From contig LSYV01000032.1 of the NCBI GenBank assembly GCA_001584585.1, positions 595,994 through 610,064 on the forward strand: DNA of 14,071 nucleotides, read 5' to 3'. Positions 1-9,500 of the stretch are shown here, one piece after another. The notes under the pieces are model-generated. The model did not search any database. It worked only from the letters and a program-made list of their open reading frames with translations, and had not been told where the DNA came from. Source of the DNA: Gonium pectorale (taxonomy: Eukaryota; Chlorophyta; Chlorophyceae; Chlamydomonadales; Volvocaceae). Each line of letters opens with the position of its first letter. Within the stretch, counting starts at the first letter, position 1. The position numbers and the translations under genes were made by a program.

Positions 1-884
1 TGAAACGGGTAGGAAGGGGGGGGTGCGCTGTTTGAGCTTTCGAGCGTGCCTGCAAGGTGCGTGCTATTCGTGGACGGAGGAGGTGCGGCCGCCTCGGGGG
101 GCCTGGGGTGGGGTGGTCTGTCTGACCGCAGGGGGGTTGGTGGGGAGAGGGGTTAAGGCCGACGGGGCTGTGCGCTTGTGAGTGGGGCGGGAGGGGGCAG
201 GGCAGCCGCGGCCTCGCCCCGCGCGTCCCGGACGCTGGTGCAGGGCTGGAGGGAGGTTGTGATGAGGCAGGCCAGGGTGCCGTGGGCAGGCGGGGGCGGG
301 GCCGGTGCGGCCTGTGCCTTCGGGCGTTCAACCCGTTCCAGGCGCCTAGCCCTGCCCTCTCGCTGTGCCACCCATGCGACCTGTGACCGCACACCCGTGC
401 CACTCACTCGGATGCACTCACACTAGGACGCACCATCCATGACCCGATCCTGAATCCTGAATCTTAGACCTGTTTTTCTGGACTCCGTATCGCATATGTG
501 ACATACCAGGACGCGGGATGAGGATCCATGTGGCATGTAGGCTGCCGGTTGCGATGCTTTTGCTCACTGCTTCTTAAGACTGGTTCTGCACTCCGTCACG
601 CACAAGCAACACACGCAACACACGCATGCCAGGATGCTGGCTTGGGGTTTTTGCGCCGTGTTGCACTTGCTGCGTTTGTTTGAGCAAGCCTTCCGCCTTA
701 GACCTCCCCTCCCCCCTACCCCCGCCCCCATACACGCACCAACAGAACGACACACCATTGAGCACTGTTGGTGCGCGCCTGCCGTTACGCAGGCATCTGA
801 GACACACACCAACACAAAAGACACATACAACATCATCAACCTCACCTACTCACGCCCACCCACCCCACCCATTCGCGCCCTCAG
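1..884 (+). other. Probable intronic or non-coding sequence upstream of the terminal exon
   Basis: No exon could be supported here. The stretch has G-rich runs, short CA-rich simple sequence around 602-625 and 790-870, and open frames only of the kind expected by chance in GC-rich DNA. It ends in a long pyrimidine-rich tract (about 838-882) and a CAG acceptor, which is why I read at least its right part as the last intron of the gene ending at 1058. Splice-like signals near 242-296 could mark a small exon, but nothing connects it in phase with confidence. A GATCCTGAATCCTGAATC-type near-duplication lies at about 446-463. Confidence 0.5.
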
Positions 885-1058
885 GAGCGGCGGCTGCACG
901 CAATGTACCACGCGGCCCAGGGACCCACCTACGGCGACGAGAAGATCGGCCCCGTCGACAACATACAGCTGCAGCGCGAGATGCGGCGGCGGGCGATGCT
1001 GGAGGCCATGAAGAACAGCGCGTGGGTGTCGTTCAAGAAGGACGGCCAGCAGCAATGA
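885..1058 (+). CDS. Terminal exon of an unrecognised plus-strand gene (5' partial)
   Basis: This is the last 57 codons and TGA stop of a plus-strand gene. A pyrimidine-rich tract ends in CAG at 882-884, and the exon opens in frame with ERRLHAMYHAAQG. Codon use is strongly algal (C or G at almost every third position), unlike the flanking DNA. The peptide is polar and probably helical, with the stretch DEKIGPVDNIQLQREMRRRA followed by a Lys-rich end and a QQQ C terminus. The ATG at 903 is probably an internal Met rather than the start, because coding-like sequence runs back to the splice acceptor. I do not recognise the family. A single short exon at 903-1058 is the alternative. The product may be larger and its function is unknown. 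Confidence 0.65.
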   Translation, partial: ERRLHAMYHAAQGPTYGDEKIGPVDNIQLQREMRRRAMLEAMKNSAWVSFKKDGQQQ

Positions 1059-1439
1059 AGGGGGGCTGGACGGCGAGGGGCAGGGAGCGGAGCACGCGGG
1101 GGAGGAAGGGGGGGCTGGAGTGAGCGCGGAGCGGAGCTGTGCGGCGGCGTGCGGCTGAGGGGGGCATGCCGCCTCGATCCAGACCATGGCGTTGGACGGG
1201 TGGCAGGAAGCGCAAGGGCGCGCGGGGACGGTGGGGCGCGGGTGCGCTGACATGGGTTGGCAGCTAGTGGCAGCGGCTGCAGCGCCAGCGCGTGGTCACG
1301 TCGCGGCGGCGCGCTGCGGTCCCCGTGTGCCCCCGGTGTGGCCCGCATGTGTGTGGACCCGGTGCTCCGTGTCTCCCCTGTGCTCGTTGTGTCTGCGGCG
1401 CTGGCCTGTCTAATGGCTTACTTGGGCTTGACGAGTGTG

Positions 1440-1499
1440 GACGGGTGGGGACCGATAGGGACGGATAGGGACGGGTGGACGGATGGATGGATGGGTGGA
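1440..1499 (+). repeat. Degenerate GGACGGRT/GGAT simple repeat
   Basis: A run of imperfect GGGACGGATA, GGACGGGT and GGAT units lies in the 3' UTR. It is low-complexity purine-rich DNA of the kind common in volvocine UTRs. No function is implied. Confidence 0.6.
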
Positions 1500-2153
1500 C
1501 GTCATCAAAGTACATCAGGTACAGTGAAAGTGTACGGCACGCGGGCAATGCGGCCATCTTGGTTCAGAGTTGTCTGCCCCCATGGTTCGCCTTCCATGGA
1601 GATGCTGGCGCGCCTCCGTTCATGACCATTCTTTGCCTACGCTACTCCTCTAAGCTTGCTGCGGCCAGTAGACAAGTAGTATTGCGCGTGAGACGCAGCG
1701 CATTCACCGCCCTGTCCGTGCGCCGTCCGCATCTTCCCCATTGCCTCCTGAACTGAATGCGCGCATGATGTTTTGTTTATGAGTATTCTTCTTTGTCCAC
1801 GGATGTGCACGGAGCACGCGACACATACGACACATGCCGTACACGCGGTACGCACCTGAGCCTGTTACCATGTGATGTGCATACTTGAGCAGGCGGCGGC
1901 TGCATTTGATGAGACTTGATGCGGGGCTTCGCGCTCTTTCTGAAGGCGGCGGAGGCCGATTCGCACATTTGGGTGTGTGAATTGCGTGTCGAGTTGACTT
2001 TTGGACTTTTTTGGGCACATACAGGCAATGTCCCGGTGCATCTAGCGGTGGCGGCGTCAGTGTCGCGCCCTCATGGCGCGTACCGCTGGCACAGCTTGTG
2101 TTGGTTGGCAGCTGATGGCTTAACCGTTACCGTTACCAAACCGCATTCCAAGT

Positions 2154-2158
2154 TGTAA
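2154..2158 (+). terminator. TGTAA poly(A) signal, first gene
   Basis: TGTAA is the usual nuclear polyadenylation signal in Chlamydomonas and relatives. I did not note an earlier copy downstream of the stop at 1058, so I take it as the end of that transcript. Cleavage would be expected about 10-20 nt further on. Confidence 0.6.
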
Positions 2159-2175
2159 ATACAGGTTCCGGCGTG

Positions 2176-3533
2176 GGTACGTTGCATGGCGGGCGGTTGG
2201 CTTGCTTTCCTTTTGTTGGCAGTTGCTGTTGGCCAGCGAGGTGGGGACGCACACCGGACGTTGGGCGCCCTTGGTTGCTGCTGTTTGGCCACCGCCGCGC
2301 CGGGGGCCGCCGCCCCCTGCCCAGCCCCTATCGAGCGGGTTTAACCCTTCTTCATTGCCTCTTTCCAACTGTTCGGTGCTTTTCTGTATGTGTTGCGCCC
2401 CCGCAGGCCGCCTATCCAACCGAGATTGGGGCGGTCCGGGGCGGGCAGCAACGCACCGGACAGGTCCTGCAGGTCGTGTAGAGATAGAGCTAAGTGGGCT
2501 GTGGAATCTGCTGGGCGGCGCCCAGACCGTTACTAAGACCCGGGTCAGAAGAACCCCAGCTGTCTCACTTGAGGATCTGGCAACATTGGAACATTCAGAC
2601 CCTTGGCCCATGTGTGTTGGGACAAGCAGGCCTTGCACCTGGCCAGCGCAATCCAGCGCGGTGATGGGGGAGATCGTGGGGGAGATGGGGGCTGGCGATG
2701 ATCGGCGTGTCACTGAGGCGAGGAGGGCGAGAGACACCCCAAGAGAGTAATAGAGCCAGGCGGCTTCATATCGGGACTGCGGCATGGAGGCAGGGGCAGC
2801 GAGCCGGGTCGGGATGTCTTGGCGAGGGTCCAAAAAAGGTCCAAAGAAAACGACGGGTGGGGCAAGCCAGGCAGCGGCCAGGGTGGCTAGCACGTAGTCG
2901 TGCCGGCCCGGGATAAGAAGAGTTTTGTACAGTGGACGTCTTCAGAGATACGCTGCGCCGATTACCGGCCCGCCGGGGTTGCGCATGTGGCCGACATGCG
3001 ACCGCTTCTTCGTCTTGGCGGTTGGCTGGGATGGTCAGGTTCGTCAAGGCTGTGTTCTTGAATACACAGAAGGAAGCTTCCCGCAGTGTTCGCCCCGCTC
3101 CGTCCTTCGCCCCAGGTACCACCATGCCACGCCAAGGTTCCACACATGCGTGCAGGGAAATCTAAGAAGCAAGGAAGGCGTAGAGCTGCAGAGTCGGCCG
3201 CTACCTCCCTGACGTAAGACACAAAATCACGGCAAGGTCCGTCTCGGCCAGAACTCAAAAAGCCCGCGCCTCATTGCTTATTGCACACCCGGCTCCCACA
3301 CAAATAGCTTATTTTTTACCATGTGTCGAATTCTGCTCCTCTGTCCAAGGGAACAGGCTCACCCCGAGTAGAAGCTTACCCAGCAGGCTGTCTTTCCTCG
3401 CATGCATAACTTCTTTTTTGGGCTGTAGTTTGTCTTCGCTTCACTATCCCCGGGCCAACTTCTGTCGGCTCCAGGCCCTGGCCGTGTGGCCTTGCTTAAC
3501 CCTGCATCCGGCATCCTAGGGTGCTTGTATATC
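2176..3533. other. Intergenic region with presumed promoter and 5' UTR of the RAP gene
   Basis: No gene is supported over about 1.36 kb. A 257-codon minus-strand frame (2120-2893) and overlapping plus-strand frames are open, but they lack algal codon bias and family motifs. Near 3290-3450 the sequence becomes richer in T and pyrimidines, as in many algal promoters and leaders. No clear TATA box at a sensible distance can be named, and the transcription start is unknown. Confidence 0.45.
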
Positions 3534-3579
3534 ATGGCGTCGAAGCAGCTCCTAAGGCGCCTCCCGCTGCTAGGCCGAG
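3534..3579 (+). other. First coding exon: start codon and putative organelle targeting peptide
   Basis: The 46-nt exon encodes 15 residues plus the first base of codon 16 and ends at a consensus GTGAGT donor (3580-3585). The residues have four basic and no acidic side chains, with leucines spaced to form an amphipathic helix. This fits import into an organelle, but chloroplast and mitochondrion cannot be told apart by eye. No upstream in-frame ATG is close by; the only earlier start-like codon is a GTG at 3486. Confidence 0.7.
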
Positions 3580-6500
3580 GTGAGTGGCCAGGCTGTCAGA
3601 GTCGGTGCTTGGATAGCTTTGGAGGCGGCCCTGGCTCACCTCGTCCGTTGCGGTGCAGAGCGGCTTAACCAGCTTAGTGGTGGCGCGTTTCCTGACGTTG
3701 CCAACGATGTCCTGCCGATTGTATCGGGCAACAGTGCGGCCGACTCTGGGCCAAGCGCACGGTACGCAAGGGTGCTTTGAGGGAACCTTATCAGCCGTAA
3801 CACGCCTCGTGCGGTTGTGCGCAGGTCTCCTCAGGGCCCCGTCACCGGCCCAGTGGTGGCCTGCAGCACGCGCGGTCCCCAGGTAGGCGCCTGGCCAATT
3901 GATAATGATTTTGAGCAAAGCATGCTTTTTTGGTTCGCGGGTTGCGGGTTTTGGCCTTCGTCATCCTCGTCTTACCTGTGTCTCACTTCTTTTCGCTGCC
4001 GTTGCAGAAGCCTGGACTGCAGACCCTTGGGCAATGGACCCAACGACTTTCGCACCTGCAGTCTCTGCAGAAGCCGCTAAGCACGCTAAGCATCGCGGCC
4101 ACCGATGTGGCTCGCCAGGGCTGGCCCGTGCCGCAGCAGCAGTCGTCGCCCACGGATATTGCGGTGGCTACGCTGCCGGCCATTGCAGGCTTACTGAAAC
4201 AGAAGCGCTCCCTGCCGGCTGGTGTCCTGGAGCCGAGCCTCGCTGCCCGCAAGGACGCTGCCGCCGCAATCGCTGCCGCTGGCGACGAGGCAGCCAGATC
4301 TGCTGCCAGCGCCACCTCTGCTGCCCAGGCGACTGCCTCTCCCGCTGCCATCGACGACCTGGTCTCAGTCTCCACCGACGCATCCTCCCTCGCCTCGTCA
4401 CCCGTCCTCGCCCGCCCGCCGGCGCCGGCGCCCGCGCTCCCCCAGCCCCCTCCTCCTCAGCCCCAGCAGCTGCCGCCCCCGCCTCAGACGCACTTCCAGC
4501 CGCAGCCGCAACAGCAGCGCCGCAGCAGCAGCGGCCGCGGCAACAGCGCCGCCAGCAGCTCCATCCAGCTGAACAAGCACATCATGGGCTGCCGCACCAC
4601 CGACGAGCTGCTGGCGCTCGTGCAGCACCGCGGCGCACACTTCGACTACTTTAACATCAGCACCGCCCTGGCGCGCGTGCCTAAACTGGCCGCCACCTCC
4701 GGGCCCCCCCCGCACCACGCTGCGGACCCTGCCAACGCCGGCGGCAGCCGCGGCGCCGGCGGCCACGTGGCGCCGCCCCTGTCGAGCGACCTGCACGTGG
4801 ACGCGGCGGGCCGCGCGGTCCTGGACCACCTGTCGCAGTTGATGGTGACGCACATCGGCTCCTTTGACGCCCGCGGCCTGGCCAACTCGGCCTGGGCGTT
4901 TGGCAAGCTCAAGTACGTGCCCACCGGCAGCCTGCCGTCCGTCATTGCGCAGGCCGCGCTGCGCCGCATGGGCGAGTTCAGCCCGCAGAACCTGTCCAAC
5001 CTGGTGTGGAGCTTCGTGTACATGCACCACGCCGACGAGGCGCTGCTTGCGGCGGCTTCGCGCTTCGTGTGCGCCCGCGTGGGGGAGTTCAAGCCGCAGG
5101 TGGGGGCGGTGCCTTGTGATGGTTTGGGGTCGTGCGAGATGTTCGTTTCAGATGGGGATCAGGTGAAGTGAACAGGGCCAGCTGAGAGTTCTGGTGGCGC
5201 AATCGCTTTGCTGGAGACGTGAGGCTGTACCCTGCCGAGCGCAGCCGTCAAGGGCACTGAAACGGTCCATGGAGTTTCCTTTCCTTGACTTCCGGCTCAT
5301 CGGATGCCCTCTCGTTCGCGCATCCTCCCTCGCTTTGCGCAGGAGCTGGCCAACATCGTATGGGCCTTCGCCTCCCTGGGCCACCGCGACGAGCAGATGG
5401 TGGGTCACGCGTGGCGCGCGTGGCATAGATCATCAGTGTTCCCCGGCGCCGAACTGCCCACCTGATCGCCGCCTTCACCCCTGGCCCCGCAGCTTCAAGT
5501 CGTGGCGCAGCAGTCGCAGCGCATCGCCTCCCAGTTCAAGGAGCAGGAGCTGTCTAACGTTCTGTGGGCGCTGGGCAAGATGTCGCTGCGCAACCGGCCC
5601 GACGTGTTCGAGTCGCTCATGGCGGAGACGCGCGCCAAGCTGCCCGCCTTCCTGCCGCAGGTCGGTATTGTGGGGTGAGGACGCTGTGCGGGCATTGCGG
5701 GGTTATTGCGGGTGCTACAGAGTCCCGGATTTCGGTGCGCGTGCACTTGGTCTCTCAAAAGGCTACCGGTATGCCCACGTATTTGCCCGAAGGAAGGTCG
5801 GGAAGGTCGCTAGGGGCTGGCCAGTCATGGCTGCATGCCGCAGCACGGTTCCCACACTCGCGCGTCGAAGGCCTGTGCCGTCTCCGACCCTCTCCATCGT
5901 GATGCCCGAACGCTGTATATACACTTTTTTTGTTGCGACCTTGTCTTCAAGCGCCCATCGCCTTCCCTCCCGCAGGGCATCTCGAATGTGGCCTGGGCGC
6001 TGGCGTCGGTGGGCCACGCCGACACGCTGTTCCTGGACCGCGTGGTCGCGCAGTGCGGCCACCAGCTGGGCGCCTTCGACGTGCAGGCGCTGGCCAACCT
6101 GGTGAGGGGCGTTGCTCAATCTGTGGGCAGTAGAGTAGCAAGTAGTCGTATACAAGTCCATACCGCAGCAGCGGAACTCTGCTGGTGAGGTGTGAAGAGA
6201 TGCAGTCCTCGGGTATCTTAGGACTGACAGGTTCACGCACGGTGCGTATGGTTGCCCCGACTAAGACCAGGGGAGCCTGCCTGGCTGTGCGTGATCTACG
6301 GCTCCGCGTTGTGCGACGACTCGATGCTACGTGTGAACGTGCCAGGGCATAGTGTGACAACGAACGTCCCGTGTAGGCCTGGTCGATGGCCTCGCTGGGC
6401 TACTACCAGCCGGCCTTCCTCGCGACCGTCGTAAACGAGTGCCTGGGCCGCGGACTGGACCGCCTCAGCCCGCAGAACCTGTCCAACATACTGTGGAGCT

Positions 6501-9500
6501 GCGCCACCCTCAACCACCGCGACCCCAGGTGGGCGGTGGGCGTGCAATGGCACTGCGACAGACGCTGCGCGCCCGAGCAGGTCCCGCCAGTTGGGAGCGC
6601 CGAGCTCGTGCCCGGTTTGAGGGCTGAGTGGACAACTGAGGGCTCAGCGGATTCGGCGGCCTCGCGCGCTCTTCCCCGCCTTGTCTGTTTCCCCGCTCGT
6701 ACGGTACGCCGTACCGTCGTATATACATATGCCACCAATCTTATTACGCTCTCAACCCACTGCCATTCCCGACGCCCACTTTCCCCAGGATGCTTGCCGC
6801 CTGGGCTGCTCAGACGCTGGAGAAGCTGGCTTCGTTCGAGCCGCAGGGCCTGTCCAACACCGCTTGGGCCTTCGCCCGCCTGGGCTTCCACAACCCGCAG
6901 CTCTTCTCGGCGCTCGCCACAGCTGCGCTGCACAAGCTCGACGGCTTCACAGCTCAGGTATCTCGGGCAGGCGCGGTCCTGCCCCGTCCTGGTGCGGGTA
7001 GTCCCGGCTCGGATATGGGCAGGAATGCCGGGCGCTCCTGGCTTCATTGCAGCAGCCCTGAGCAATTTGCCTTCTCCCACTCCCATAGCGCTAAGTGTAA
7101 CGACGCGTCCTCTCTCAAGTCTCACTCCGCAGCATCTTATCTCGCAGGACCTCCCCCCCGCATGGCGTCTCATGCAGCCGCAGCTAATCGTTCCCGCAAT
7201 CCTCCCAAACGCAGGGCCTCTCCAACCTGGCCTGGGCAATGGCCACCGCGGGTGCCCCGCAGCCGCGCCTCTTCGAGGCGCTCTCTCGCCAGGCCATCAC
7301 GCTGGCGCCCTCGTTCAACGCGCAGAACTGCAGCGTTACGCTGTGGGCCGCCGCAACGCTGCGCCACGGCGACGCGGCGCTGTTTGACGCGCTGCTGGAG
7401 CGGCTAGCGGCGGAGGTGGAGGCGGAGGGCTGCGAGCCGCAGAACCTTGCCAACGCTCTGTGGGCGGTCGCCAGGTGAGGCCTGAAGATTCGGGAAAGGC
7501 CGTCCTCCTTCAAGAGGGCTTGGCTGAGTCGGCTCTTCGACGCCGCGAGAATATGGTAACTAGGGAACTCCACGTGATTGGAAGCTTCACCTGACTCCCT
7601 GCCTTGTTTGCCCCCGCGCACCCCCCCTGCGCGCAGGATGGGCCACCCGCTGCCGCCGGCGCAAGCCAGCTCCCTGGTGCTACACGCGGTGCGGCTGCTG
7701 CCGCGCATGAGCCAGCAGGAGCTGTGCAACACGATGTGGGCGGTGGCGGCGCTGGACCTCATGGACGAGCGCCTCTTCGCCGCCTTCTGCGACTGCCTGC
7801 AGCGCCTGCCCGACATATCGCCAGAGGGCATGCACCAGGTGCGTGCGTGCGTGCGTGCGGGGGCTGTGGGAAGGGGGCTGTGGGTAGGGAGTGGGGGGGG
7901 GGCGAGGATAGCGCAGCCGGGGCGGCGAGGGGGAGAACTAACGAACTTCCCTTGTGAAGACAGGAGCGGAGGCATTACGAGGCATTACGAGGCATGTCTG
8001 CGTCCGCCCATCCCATTCGCCTTGGCACGGTGCTGTACTGAGACCGTCTCCTTCCTCCCCCGCCCACTTTCCGGTCCCCTCCCCCGACCCCCAGGCCTAC
8101 CACGCGCAGCTGATGTTCCACTCGAGCCTGGCGCGCGCCGCCGACGTGCCGCTGCCCCAGCTGCAGTCGCTGCCGGCCTCGCGGCAGCTGCTGCCCCGCC
8201 TGCCCGAGCCGCTCCACACGGTGGCCGCCAGCATGTGGGCCGCCTCGGCTCGCGACGTGCACGTGAGCCGCTTCCAGCAGGAGGTGTCGGGCGCGCTGGC
8301 GGTGGCGGGCGTGCCGCACGCGGTGGAATGGATGACGGACGACCAGCACTTCTCCGTGGACATTGGGCTGCAGGTGGGCTTGGGCCGGTCCGGGCTGGGC
8401 TGCAGGTGGGCTTGGGCCGGTCCGGGCTGGGCTGGGCTGGGCTGGGCTGGGCTGGGCTGGCTTGGATGCGCGGTTTTGAGTGCAAATGCGCCGCACACAC
8501 GTTGAGCCGATCCAATGCCAGTCCAATGCAACATGTATCGCGTCGCGGGATGCTTCCGATGGGTGCGCGGCCAGCCTGGTCCTGCCGACTGGTCCGTTGA
8601 CCTGCCCCCACCCCCTCTCCGGCGCCTCCATGCAGGTCAACTCGCAGCCGACCGCCGTCGAGGTGAACGGCAGCCACCACTACACCTCGAACCCGCCGCA
8701 CCGCCCGCTGGGCGACATGGGCCAGCGCCGCCGCCTGCTGCAGGACCGCGGCTGGCACGTCGTGGACGTGGGCTTCACCGACTGGGAGGCCATGGGCCGC
8801 ACCATGGCGGAGCGCGGGTCCAACCTGGTGGGGCGCATCGCGGCCTCCATGGACGACTGGGACTGGCGTTTCGTGGGCCTGCCGCAGCGTGCCCCCGGCT
8901 CCGCCGCGCCGCCGCCGCAGGCCGTCGTGTCGGCGGCGCCGCCTGCCGCCGCGGCAGCAGCGGCGGAGGCCGCGGCCGCTGCACAGCAGCAGCAGGAGCA
9001 GGCTGCGCTGCAGCAGGCGCTCGCTGCGGCCATGGGCCTCGGCCCGCTGTTCGCCGAGGCACAGGCCAGCGCCGCCGCCGCTCAGGCGCAAGCCGCGCAG
9101 GCGCAGGCGCGCGCCGTTGCGGCCGCCGCGGCCTCTTGCTTCCTGCCCAGCGCCTCCGTGCCCGCCGGCCCGGGCCTCTCACTGGGCGGCCTCGGCGGCC
9201 TTGGCCTCGGCCTTGGCTCTTCCCTGGACGGCAGCTGGGCCTCCTTGGGCCTGAGCCAGCTCGCGGCGCTGGGGGGCCAGATCGCCACCGGCGCGGCCGC
9301 GTCGGGCGCCGCCACGGCGCAGCGCGCCACAAGCCTCGGCCTCGGAGGCCTCGACAACGACGACGCGGTTGCTGCGGCGGTAGAGGCCGCGGAGGCGCTG
9401 GGCGCCCTGCCCGGCGGCAACCTGCTCCTCGCCCAGCAGATGTACAGCGTGCTGGGCGTGTCGCTGCCGCCCTCGGCAGCGGAGCTGGGGCAGCTGTCGG

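Larger units (their letters stand above)
1059..2175 (+). other. 3' UTR of the gene ending at 1058
   Basis: This is about 1.1 kb of G/T-rich sequence without supported exons. It runs from the stop at 1056-1058 to just beyond the TGTAA signal at 2154-2158, a length common for 3' UTRs in Chlamydomonas. The 3' end is inferred from the signal only and the cleavage site is not visible. Open frames inside show no codon bias or recognisable motifs. Confidence 0.55.
8350..8790 (+). other. RAP domain (exon 12 end and exon 13 start)
   Basis: Residues 897-955 carry the RAP pattern: FSVDIGLQ, then the block AVEVNGSHHYTS (911-922), then a helix with RRRLLQDRGWHVVDVGFTDW. RAP is a roughly 60-residue domain with a restriction-endonuclease-like fold, found at the C terminus of organelle RNA-processing proteins in algae, plants, animals (FASTK family) and apicomplexans. 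The usual core is (V/I)EVDGPxHY; here it reads EVNGSHHY, with Asp replaced by Asn at 915 and Pro by Ser at 917. Intron 12 splits the domain between DIGLQ and VNSQP. Confidence 0.85.

Noticed and set aside
446..640. Possible duplicated segment (CTCCGT...CGCA...CCAGGA pattern at about 482 and 590)
   Set aside because: The similarity is short and gapped and does not extend; it is probably chance in simple sequence.
2120..2893. 257-codon minus-strand open frame
   Set aside because: It overlaps the presumed end of the first gene and plus-strand frames of similar quality. It has no algal codon bias, no recognisable domain and no TGTAA downstream on its strand nearby. Long chance frames are common in GC-rich DNA.
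2766..3143. 125-codon minus-strand frame upstream of the RAP gene
   Set aside because: Its middle looks slightly protein-like, but there is no codon bias, splice sites were not convincing, and no family was recognised.
7985..9091. 368-codon minus-strand open frame over exons 12-13 and intron 12
   Set aside because: It is the antisense shadow of GC-biased codons. Its product is Arg/Ala/Gly-rich low complexity, and it crosses the intron of the supported gene.
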